Source: an uncultured Bacteroidales bacterium | GTDB lineage: Bacteria; Bacteroidota; Bacteroidia; Bacteroidales; UBA932 | Assembly: GCA_946405645.1 (NCBI GenBank) | Contig: CAMJHW010000073.1 | Location: 1 to 6,793, forward strand | Direction: 5' to 3' | Length of the DNA stretch: 6,793 nucleotides | Part shown: piece by piece, positions 1-6,143 of the stretch | How the letters are laid out: every line of letters begins with the position of its first letter | Position numbering within the stretch: position 1 is the stretch's first letter | Program-made: the position numbers and the translations under genes | The notes under the pieces: generated by a model | Told to the model about the DNA's origin: nothing | The model's input: only the letters and a program-made list of their open reading frames with translations | Database searches by the model: none

Positions 1-996
1 CGCGCTCCCGTCGGACTCCGTCACGAAAGCGCAGCGGCCAGCACGCCGCGCGGCGGAAGCCGCCTCCGCGGGCGTGGCGCCGGCGACCTCGAGGCCCTGC
101 CGGGCCTCCGCGGCCGGCGCCGCCCCGAGATGGGCGACATATCGCTTCAACGAATTGAACTCATATTTCTCAAAGAGATCGGCCAGGACCGGACTATAGT
201 CCATATCCATCAGCATGTCGTCAGCCGTGCAGTCGAGCGGGATATCGGTTTTGATGGTCACCAGGGCCTTGCTCAACGCTATATGGTCCCTGGCCTCCTC
301 GAACATTGCCTGCTGGCGGGCGGAAAGTTCGCCGAGGTGCTCGTAGATACTCTCCACGCTTCCATACTTGGAAATAAGCTTTGCCGCACCGACCTCGCCT
401 ACTCCCTTGACCCCCGGCACATTGTCCGAAGCGTCTCCGCAGATCGTCAGCATATCGATGACCTGCGAGGTGTCCTGTATCCCGTATTTCGCGCACACGG
501 CGGCGCTGTCCAGCACTTCGTCGTCACCACCGGCCTTGCCTGGCCGGTACTGCCAGACATGCGGCCGGACCAGCTGGCCGTAGTCCTTGTCCGGAGTGAC
601 CATATAGACGTCAAAGCCCTCCCCCGCCGAGCGCATGGCCATAGAGCCGATGACATCGTCTGCCTCGAAACCGGGAATCATCAGCACGGGGATGTTCATC
701 GCCCGCACGATTTCCGTCAGAGGTTCCAGCGCATCGATGACCAGCTGGGGCGTATCGGGACGGTTGGCCTTGTACTCCGGGTATATTTCATTGCGGAAAG
801 TCCCCCCGGGAGGGTCGAAAGCCACGGCGAGATGAGTGGGTTTCTCCCTCTCTATGAGCTCCAGCAGGTATTTGGTGAAACCGAACAGGATGGAGGTGTC
901 CAGCCCCTTGGAATTGACCATCGGCCGTCTCAGGAATGCATAATACATCTTGAAGACCAGCGCGTGGCCGTCGATCAGATAGAGTTTTCCGTTCAT
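1..996 (-). CDS. polA: DNA polymerase I, N-terminal part (5'-3' exonuclease domain), truncated by window edge
   Basis: The frame from the ATG at 996 stays open to base 1, giving 332 codons; the rest of the gene lies off the window. Bacterial PolA is usually about 900 to 950 residues, so roughly the first third is present. The visible part is the 5'-nuclease (FEN-like) domain that removes RNA primers and flaps in Okazaki-fragment maturation and repair. Acidic metal-ligand motifs are seen in order: LIDG near residue 7 to 10, AFDPPGGTFR at 59 to 68, FEADD at 110 to 114, TPDKD at 134 to 138, and GDASDN at 187 to 192. The last is followed by the helix-hairpin-helix VPGVKGVGEVGAAKLI. Residues about 290 to 320 form an Ala-rich linker, after which CAFVTES looks like the first strand of the 3'-5' exonuclease-like domain. 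No start codon exists upstream in frame before sequence needed for the terminator, and D9 requires this start. It follows the operon terminator and is an independent housekeeping gene. Confidence 0.96.
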   Translation of the reverse strand, partial: MNGKLYLIDGHALVFKMYYAFLRRPMVNSKGLDTSILFGFTKYLLELIEREKPTHLAVAFDPPGGTFRNEIYPEYKANRPDTPQLVIDALEPLTEIVRAMNIPVLMIPGFEADDVIGSMAMRSAGEGFDVYMVTPDKDYGQLVRPHVWQYRPGKAGGDDEVLDSAAVCAKYGIQDTSQVIDMLTICGDASDNVPGVKGVGEVGAAKLISKYGSVESIYEHLGELSARQQAMFEEARDHIALSKALVTIKTDIPLDCTADDMLMDMDYSPVLADLFEKYEFNSLKRYVAHLGAAPAAEARQGLEVAGATPAEAASAARRAGRCAFVTESDGSA

Positions 997-1001
997 GATG
1001 C

Positions 1002-1034
1002 CAAAGTTAGCACAATCGGAAAGAAAAAGTGAAA
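1002..1034 (-). promoter_or_regulatory. Putative Bacteroidetes-type promoter of polA
   Basis: On the minus strand, TAACTTTG (1009-1002) matches the Bacteroidetes -7 consensus TAnnTTTG exactly. A TTTC at 1034-1031, one mismatch from the -33 TTTG element, lies 21 bases upstream, within the accepted spacing. The polA ATG begins only 6 bases after the -7 box, so the transcript would be leaderless or nearly so. The -33 element falls inside the terminator stem of the upstream operon. The box match is seen directly; promoter activity is inferred. Confidence 0.5.
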
Positions 1035-1060
1035 CTTTTTCAGGAAAAAAGTTTCACTTT
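1020..1060 (-). terminator. Rho-independent terminator of the glycan operon
   Basis: The arms 1060-1046 and 1040-1026 are perfect 15-bp complements around a 5-base loop (1045-1041). Reading in the direction of transcription, the stem is followed at once by a T-rich run (TTTTTCTTT). It begins 7 bases after the stop codon of the symporter gene, so it should end the operon. The stem is A/T-rich with only four G-C pairs, but its length and perfect pairing compensate. Because the stem itself is symmetrical and flanked by A residues on its upstream side, it could also work to a lesser degree on the opposite strand. Confidence 0.85.
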
Positions 1061-1066
1061 AATGGT

Positions 1067-2452
1067 TTACTGCAGATTGCGCTTGACCGCGAGTTCTTCC
1101 TGTATGGTCTCCATCCGCGATTTGGTCAGCGGATAGAAATAAACAATGACGATGGCCAGCGCGGCTACCGCAGCAGGCACCCAGCTCATAAGTATCCAAA
1201 GGCCCTTGACGGCCGAGGCCGTCTGAACGGCGCCCTCGGCGGTATTGTAGCCGAATGCTCCAAGAAGGGCCATCACGGCATAACCTCCGAACGCTCCGCC
1301 GAACTTCTGAGCCATGGAAGCGGAAGAGAAGATCAGGCCGGTGGAGGCGGTGCCGTCGCGGTTCTCGGCGAAGTCGCTGACATCGGCATACATGCTCCAG
1401 ACCAAAGGTGAAATGATGCCGGTAAAGATGCTTATCACCACCTGCAGCACGATCATCCACCAGTATCCGCCCTGCGTAGCAGGCACGAAGAAGAAAGCGA
1501 TGCTGAGCACGATGAGCGCCGCGAAGCATAGCATATATGTCGTCTTCTTACCAAGCCTGCGGGCAATGGGCGTGGTCATGGCGACACCGAGCATATTGCA
1601 CACCTCTCCGATGGAAAGGAACAGTCCCGCATAGAACAGGAATCCCCACTTCCCAAGGTTGAGGTGCACTTCCGGACCGATGACATCGTTGAAGAAATAT
1701 GCCACGGTAGATCCCCTGACCGTATTGAAAAGGTTGGAGCAGAGCGCCGCACCGATAAGGATCCACCATGGAGCGTTACGCACAAGGCTCTTGAAATCGG
1801 AAGCGATGGAAGAGGTCGATCCGGCATGGAGTTTCTCGCGGGTCAACGCGAAACTGAGCAGGAACAGGATGAGGCAGAACCCGGCGATCACTATCATCGC
1901 ATGCTGCCATCCCGCAGGGGTGGAATAGCCTCCAAGCGCATTGCAGAGGGGCTCCCAGCAGAAAAGAGCGATGAACGAGCCGCCATAGGCAAAGAACATT
2001 CGGAAGGAACTCAGTACGGTCTTGGTGTCGGAATCATCCGTCATCACGCCCAGCATCGCGCCATAGGGTACATTGATACCGGTATAGACCGTCATCATCA
2101 ATATATAGGTGACATATGCCCATACCAGCTTCATGGTCGGGCTGGCATCCGGGGTAGTGAACAGAAGGACACCGCACAAGGCAAACGGCAGCGCCATGAA
2201 AAGAAGATACGGGCGATATTTGCCCCACCTGGTACGGGTGCGGTCGGCGATAATGCCCATCATAGGGTCCGAAACCGCATCCCAGATCCTGGTCACGACC
2301 AGCAGCACTCCGACCTGATCCAGTCTCAAGCCGAAAATGTTGGAGTAGAAGAAAGGCAGGTAATAGGAGAATATCTTCCAGAACATCGAGGATGACATGT
2401 CCCCGAATCCATAGCCAATCTTCTCTTTCAAGGAAGTTCTGATAGTACCCAT
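1067..2452 (-). CDS. GPH-family (MelB-like) sugar:cation symporter, MFS
   Basis: This 461-residue inner-membrane carrier has about 12 hydrophobic segments and the length usual for the glycoside-pentoside-hexuronide (GPH, TC 2.A.2) family. Diagnostic sequence includes KIGYGFGD at 11 to 18 and the cation-site-like WDAVSDP at 57 to 63. It continues into ADRTRTRWGKYRP at 69 to 81, the family's cytoplasmic loop 2-3 signature. D18, D58 and D62 are good counterparts of the acidic sugar and cation-binding residues of Salmonella/E. coli MelB, by recall and not by alignment. The start is 4 bases after the GH130 stop codon, so the two are translationally close and surely co-transcribed. Inferred role: uptake with Na+ or H+ of a short beta-linked oligosaccharide, most likely mannosyl-glucose, that GH130 then phosphorolyses. 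Bacteroides fragilis carries a comparable symporter beside its mannosylglucose phosphorylase, as I recall. The exact substrate cannot be read from sequence. A terminator follows directly. Confidence 0.9.
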   Translation of the reverse strand: MGTIRTSLKEKIGYGFGDMSSSMFWKIFSYYLPFFYSNIFGLRLDQVGVLLVVTRIWDAVSDPMMGIIADRTRTRWGKYRPYLLFMALPFALCGVLLFTTPDASPTMKLVWAYVTYILMMTVYTGINVPYGAMLGVMTDDSDTKTVLSSFRMFFAYGGSFIALFCWEPLCNALGGYSTPAGWQHAMIVIAGFCLILFLLSFALTREKLHAGSTSSIASDFKSLVRNAPWWILIGAALCSNLFNTVRGSTVAYFFNDVIGPEVHLNLGKWGFLFYAGLFLSIGEVCNMLGVAMTTPIARRLGKKTTYMLCFAALIVLSIAFFFVPATQGGYWWMIVLQVVISIFTGIISPLVWSMYADVSDFAENRDGTASTGLIFSSASMAQKFGGAFGGYAVMALLGAFGYNTAEGAVQTASAVKGLWILMSWVPAAVAALAIVIVYFYPLTKSRMETIQEELAVKRNLQ

Positions 2453-2456
2453 ATGG

Positions 2457-3617
2457 TCACTTGTTTAAGTTCTTGTCGATAAGCATATTGAGTCTCTTGA
2501 CGCTTTCGCCCGAGGTGAAACCGTCCGGAGCGGTGTTGAGGCAATAATCAACCAGACGGTCCACGGAAGAGGTGGCAACGTGCATCCGCGTATCGCTTGA
2601 AGCATAGTAGATGAAAACCGTTCCGTCCGGGTCTGCGATCCAGCCGTTGGAGAACAGGACGTTCATTACGTCACCGACGTATTCATCCCCTTCGGGGGCC
2701 ATGAAGAATCCGGCCGGCTCGGCGATGACGTGGGACGGGTCATCCAGCGCAGTCATATAGAGGTAGAGCACGTAGCGCAGACCGCTGGCGCACGCGCGCA
2801 CTCCGTGCGCCAGGTGCAGCCAGCCGCGCTCCGTACGTATGGGCGCTGGGCCTTCACCGTTCTTGACCTCCTTGACGGTATGATAATGCCGGAAGTTGAT
2901 GATCTTCTCCTCCTTCACCTCCGCGTGGGTGATATCGTCCACGAGCGCCCAGCCGATGCCGCCGCCGTTCCCGGCGTCGATGAAACCGTCCTGGGGACGG
3001 GTGTAGAAGGCATATTTGCCGCCCACGAACTCCGGATGCAGCACGACATTGCGCTGCTGCGAGGCGCTTGCAAGGTCCGGCAGCCGCTCCCAGGTGACGA
3101 AGTCACGGGTGCGCGCGATGCCGGCAGAGGCGACGGCTGACGACAAGTCGCCCGGCGCCGCCGCCGGATCCTTCCTCTCCACACAAAACACGCCGTAAAT
3201 CCATCCGTCCTCGTGAGCGGTAAGCCTCATGTCATATACGTTCGTAGCGGGCTCCCCCCATTCCGGCATAGTGACAGGACGATCCCAGAAGCGGAATCCG
3301 TCCACTCCCGAACGGCTCTCAGCCATTGCGAAAAAAGACTTGCGGTCAGCTCCCTCGACCCGGGCACAAAGAAGATACTTGTCTCCTTGCTTGACAGCGC
3401 CGGAATTGAACGTGGCGTGGATGCAGAAGCGCTCCTCAAGATACGGGTTGGACGCTTCGTCCAGGTCATAGCGCCAGAAAAGCGGAGCGTGGGCCGCAGT
3501 CAGGACAGGATACTCGTAGCGCTCATACACGCCGTTGGCATAAAGCGCACGGTTCTTCCTGTTCAGCAAAGCCTCATGATCCTTCACGAGCACCTTGAGC
3601 TTTTCTTCGAAATCCAT
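2457..3617 (-). CDS. GH130 glycoside phosphorylase, probable 4-O-beta-D-mannosyl-D-glucose phosphorylase
   Basis: This 386-residue cytoplasmic protein has no signal peptide. It belongs to the five-bladed beta-propeller family GH130 and most resembles subfamily 1, whose founding enzyme (EC 2.4.1.281) cleaves mannosyl-beta-1,4-glucose with phosphate to alpha-mannose-1-phosphate and glucose. Characteristic stretches are [20 protein letters not shown] (33 to 52), [20 protein letters not shown] (85 to 104), [19 protein letters not shown] (124 to 142), [11 protein letters not shown] (187 to 197), GEGPAPI (254 to 260) and LHLAHGVR (267 to 274). D129 in VYDMR is the likely general-acid aspartate; Arg and His residues in the later motifs are candidates for the phosphate site. 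Length matches the family. Its start is 12 bases after the AraC stop and its stop is 4 bases before the symporter start. Phosphorolysis saves one ATP per bond. The chief alternative is a mannooligosaccharide phosphorylase (GH130_2), which I think less likely. Confidence 0.93.
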   Translation of the reverse strand: MDFEEKLKVLVKDHEALLNRKNRALYANGVYERYEYPVLTAAHAPLFWRYDLDEASNPYLEERFCIHATFNSGAVKQGDKYLLCARVEGADRKSFFAMAESRSGVDGFRFWDRPVTMPEWGEPATNVYDMRLTAHEDGWIYGVFCVERKDPAAAPGDLSSAVASAGIARTRDFVTWERLPDLASASQQRNVVLHPEFVGGKYAFYTRPQDGFIDAGNGGGIGWALVDDITHAEVKEEKIINFRHYHTVKEVKNGEGPAPIRTERGWLHLAHGVRACASGLRYVLYLYMTALDDPSHVIAEPAGFFMAPEGDEYVGDVMNVLFSNGWIADPDGTVFIYYASSDTRMHVATSSVDRLVDYCLNTAPDGFTSGESVKRLNMLIDKNLNK

Positions 3618-3629
3618 CGGCCAAACGAT

Positions 3630-4508
3630 TTACACGATAACCTTATTCTTCTTGAACATCGCCCTGAAATCGCGGGGAGTCACCCCGCGCTTGGCCTTGA
3701 AGATGCGGTTGAAGTTGGACTGGTTGTTGAAACCGCATTCATTGCAGATGTCCGAGACGCTCTTGGCAGTATCGACAAGCAGATGGGCGGCATTTCCCAA
3801 CCTAATGTCAATGATATAGTCCGAAAGGGTACTGCCCGTCTGCGACTTGAAGAAACGGCTGAAGGCGGACGGAGACATCTCAGCGAGTTCCGCCATCGAC
3901 GTAAGTGAAACGTCATCCTTGAAATGGTCGTAGATGTAACGCTTGACCTTCTTCACTCGGTCGCTCTCCCCTCCTGCCTCGGACTGTGCGAAAGAATTGC
4001 TCGCCAGAACCTTCGCATTCTCGGAAAGGGAAAGCTTGTACATGAGCACAAGGAACTGTATGTACTGATAGAAAGGCTCCTGCATCCCCACGAGTCCATT
4101 CAGGGTGCTGTAAACGTCCAGAATGGTCTCCATAGGAAAGGAGAGGCCGAGAGCGGATCGCTCCAGCATCCTTCGGATCGAAGCGAACTGCGTCTTTGAC
4201 AGAAGGGACTCCGGAAAAAGGTCCGCGGAGAACTGGATGGTAACCTCGCGTATGTCCCTGGAGGTGCATCCTCCCTGTTGCCACGCGTGTTGGAGGTTCT
4301 CCCCTCCTATGAGCACCAGGTCGAACTCCCCTATCTCCTCGATGCTGTCGCCCACGACCCGATCCGCGCCGTTCGCGTGCTCTACGAAGTTGAGTTCGAA
4401 GTCCCTGTGCTGGTGCACGGGATAGATGAACTCGCTCTTGTGCCGTTCAACTATGTAGAAAAGGTCCTTGTCGGACAAGGGCGTGATCTCTTTAAGTACG
4501 TCGGTCAT
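3630..4508 (-). CDS. AraC-family transcriptional regulator
   Basis: The 292-residue protein has an N-terminal cupin-like sensor (about 15 to 100), including the metal- or ligand-pocket-like PVHQHRDFELNF at 30 to 41 and a second His in ENLQHAW. A helical linker (about 105 to 180) follows. The C-terminal AraC/XylS DNA-binding domain (about 184 to 285) holds two helix-turn-helix units. The first is around SLTSMAELAEMSPSAFSRFF (201 to 220); the second is around SVSDICNECGFNNQSNFNRI (250 to 269) followed by the family signature GVTPRDFR. It lies in the middle of the operon, 16 bases after the GH5 stop and 12 bases before the GH130 start, so it is made together with the enzymes it presumably controls. 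A cytosolic sugar such as mannosyl-glucose or mannose-1-phosphate is a reasonable effector, but this is inference. Hybrid two-component, SusR or ECF-sigma control is more common in such loci. Confidence 0.93.
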   Translation of the reverse strand: MTDVLKEITPLSDKDLFYIVERHKSEFIYPVHQHRDFELNFVEHANGADRVVGDSIEEIGEFDLVLIGGENLQHAWQQGGCTSRDIREVTIQFSADLFPESLLSKTQFASIRRMLERSALGLSFPMETILDVYSTLNGLVGMQEPFYQYIQFLVLMYKLSLSENAKVLASNSFAQSEAGGESDRVKKVKRYIYDHFKDDVSLTSMAELAEMSPSAFSRFFKSQTGSTLSDYIIDIRLGNAAHLLVDTAKSVSDICNECGFNNQSNFNRIFKAKRGVTPRDFRAMFKKNKVIV

Positions 4509-4524
4509 CAGTATAGGTTCGGTT

Positions 4525-6084
4525 TTATTTCTTGTTGTCCTTATAAGCTTTCACGATGGCATCCTTCAGCGCGGTCTTGGTCCATTTGGGGACTTTCCGG
4601 TCGTCACCGTTGCTGAGGCCCATCCAATAGAAGCAAGGGATGTTGTATTTCGCGGCTGCAGACAGATAGCAGGTCGCCTGCTTGGCCAGTTCACCCTCGG
4701 AGCGTTTGGATGTATCGGCTCCATACTCTCCAAGAACGCAAGGTATGCCCTTGCTGACAAAATAGGTGTTCAGGTCATCGATTATGCCTCTGACCTCGCT
4801 GTCGCAGGAAGCGTCGAACACTTCCTGGGGCCTGTCCGTATCAAAGGCGAAACGATAGGGAGCATAGCTGTGGACCTCGGCCATGAGGTGACCCTCCACC
4901 TTGTCTTCCGGAAGGCGGAAGGCAGCCAGCGCCTCTTTGGCGGAGCTGGCCGCATAAGTATTCAGTATGAGGTTCCTATAGGCATTCTTGCCTCCGGTCG
5001 CCCTGACGGTTGCCACGAAGTCCGCATTGTACATGTTGATGACCTCGTGCGCCTCGGCGGTCGACCAGTTCCACGTCCCTTTGGTATCGAGCATCTCATT
5101 GAAGGACTCGAACAGGAGTCTCTGTCCGCAGGGCTCGAACTCGGTCGCTATCTGGTTCCAGAGGGAGCAGAAACGCTCGCGCACGGATTCATAGACCTGC
5201 CTGTCGGCTCTGAGCCATCCGGTTGTGGCCGATCCGGTATCGTGGTGGACATTCAGTATGCAGTACATGCCCTCGTCGAGGACATATCCGACGACCTCCT
5301 TGACCCTGGCCATCCAAGCCGGATCGACGTCGTATCCTTTCCAGGTGGACATGTCCCAGTATCCGTGCCATTCGCCGTCGCTTCCCTGCTTCGTCGTTAC
5401 GGAGACGACGCCCATGTGAGGATACCAGGTCACCGGAACGCGGATGGCATTGAAGCCGGCTTTCTTGAACATGTGTATCAGTTCGCGGGTGGCTACCGGC
5501 TGCCCCCAGGCAGTTTCATAATCTGACGTGGAACGCGAGGTGAAGGCCTCGATCCACATATTGTCTATGGCGCCGCTGTTGGAGTCGAGAGTATTGCCGA
5601 GATTCCAGCCCACGCCCATGTGCGTGGCGGCGGCGGAAGCCTTCTCCCAGTCCGCCGGATCAGCCGGATCAGCCGGAACGGGATCCGGCATCCAGGTGGA
5701 GAAACGGAAGCTGACGGCCGCCGTCGCTTCCTGATTCTTCCTGAAACCCTCTACTGTCCCTTCCGGAATGGTGAGCACGTAGGACGAGCCTTCAGTCAGG
5801 CCGGAAACGCTTACAGTCAGGTCGGTACTGTACGCATCGACCTTGTCCACCCTTGCTCCGCCATCGATGCTGATGCGTGATTGCGCGCTCGCGGAGCACT
5901 TGATGTTCTGGTCGAACGTGAACACCACCGACAGGACGGAATCGTCGATTCCGGTCACTCCGTCCGCCGGACTGGTTGAGACCAGGGACGGAGCCGGCAA
6001 TGATACGGGCTCCGGTTCGGAGTTCCCGCCGCATGAGACGGCAAGGACACTGCACACGATCAATACCCAAAGGACATTCTTCAT
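4525..6084 (-). CDS. Lipoprotein endo-beta-1,4-glycanase: Big_5 domain + GH5 (subfamily-4-like)
   Basis: This 519-residue secreted enzyme starts with a lipoprotein signal: a charged K2, a hydrophobic core, and a lipobox ending AVSC with C18 as the lipidated residue. Residues about 32 to 130 form an Ig-like Big_5 domain (STSPADGVTGI ... YVLTIPEGTV ... FRFST). A PADPADPAD linker (137 to 145) precedes the GH5 TIM barrel (about 150 to 515). Barrel motifs are GVGWNLGNTLDS (157 to 168), YETAWGQP (189 to 196), GFNAIRVPVTW (210 to 220), ILNVHHDTG (276 to 284), FESFNEM (325 to 331), EVHSYAPY (403 to 410), CVLGEYGA (449 to 456) and FYWMG (485 to 489). E330 is the expected acid/base and E453 the expected nucleophile. 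The pattern fits GH5_4 endoglucanases, which include enzymes active on cellulose, xyloglucan, mixed-linkage glucan and glucomannan. With GH130 nearby, glucomannan is favoured. It sits 59 bases after the repeat-protein gene and 16 bases before the AraC gene. Confidence 0.92.
   Translation of the reverse strand: MKNVLWVLIVCSVLAVSCGGNSEPEPVSLPAPSLVSTSPADGVTGIDDSVLSVVFTFDQNIKCSASAQSRISIDGGARVDKVDAYSTDLTVSVSGLTEGSSYVLTIPEGTVEGFRKNQEATAAVSFRFSTWMPDPVPADPADPADWEKASAAATHMGVGWNLGNTLDSNSGAIDNMWIEAFTSRSTSDYETAWGQPVATRELIHMFKKAGFNAIRVPVTWYPHMGVVSVTTKQGSDGEWHGYWDMSTWKGYDVDPAWMARVKEVVGYVLDEGMYCILNVHHDTGSATTGWLRADRQVYESVRERFCSLWNQIATEFEPCGQRLLFESFNEMLDTKGTWNWSTAEAHEVINMYNADFVATVRATGGKNAYRNLILNTYAASSAKEALAAFRLPEDKVEGHLMAEVHSYAPYRFAFDTDRPQEVFDASCDSEVRGIIDDLNTYFVSKGIPCVLGEYGADTSKRSEGELAKQATCYLSAAAKYNIPCFYWMGLSNGDDRKVPKWTKTALKDAIVKAYKDNKK
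5655..5677 (-). repeat. 9-base tandem repeat encoding the PAD-PAD-PAD interdomain linker
   Basis: The plus-strand unit CCGGATCAG occurs twice exactly (5655-5663, 5664-5672) and begins a third, degenerate copy (5673 onwards). It encodes the Pro-Ala-Asp linker between the Big_5 and GH5 domains. Because the unit is 9 bases, gain or loss of copies by slippage keeps the frame and simply changes linker length. Confidence 0.8.
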
Positions 6085-6098
6085 GGTATTTGTTTAAA

Positions 6099-6124
6099 TG
6101 AGGGGCGGCGGTGACCGCCCCTCA
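6099..6124 (-). promoter_or_regulatory. Intercistronic GC-rich hairpin upstream of the GH5 gene
   Basis: Bases 6099-6108 and 6115-6124 are a perfect 10-bp inverted repeat (TGAGGGGCGG and its complement) with a 6-base loop. It lies in the 59-base gap after the repeat-protein stop codon and ends 14 bases before the GH5 ATG. In the transcript it is followed by TTTAAACAAA, a poor U-tract. It may therefore be a partial terminator or an mRNA-stability/processing element that sets the ratio of binding protein to enzyme. It could also shade the GH5 start. No TAnnTTTG promoter box was found in the gap, which supports read-through from upstream. The structure is seen directly; its role is inferred. Confidence 0.65.
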
Positions 6125-6143
6125 ATGAATCATAGTTCTTAAA

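Noticed and set aside
45..70. GC-rich inverted repeat near GGCGGAAGCCGCC
   Set aside because: It lies inside the Ala-rich polA linker and is explained by repeated GCC/GCG codons; there is no T-tract or intergenic position to suggest a terminator.
130..1032. A 300-codon open frame on the plus strand opposite polA
   Set aside because: The minus strand here encodes a clear PolA 5'-nuclease domain. The plus-strand translation shows no recognisable motifs and is a by-product of GC-rich codon use.
1664..2395. A 243-codon open frame on the plus strand opposite the symporter
   Set aside because: The translated product is rich in charged residues, Gly and His with no domain pattern, while the minus strand gives a textbook GPH carrier.
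2450..2455. Palindrome CATATG at the symporter start codon
   Set aside because: A 6-base palindrome of this kind is expected by chance and follows from the ATG and its neighbours; nothing suggests an operator.
3213..3908. A 231-codon open frame on the plus strand spanning GH130 and AraC
   Set aside because: It crosses the boundary of two well-supported minus-strand genes and has no recognisable domain.
4468..5526. A 352-codon open frame on the plus strand opposite the GH5 gene
   Set aside because: It lies within and antisense to the GH5 catalytic domain, which has both catalytic Glu motifs. The plus-strand product has no family signature and would also run across the AraC start.
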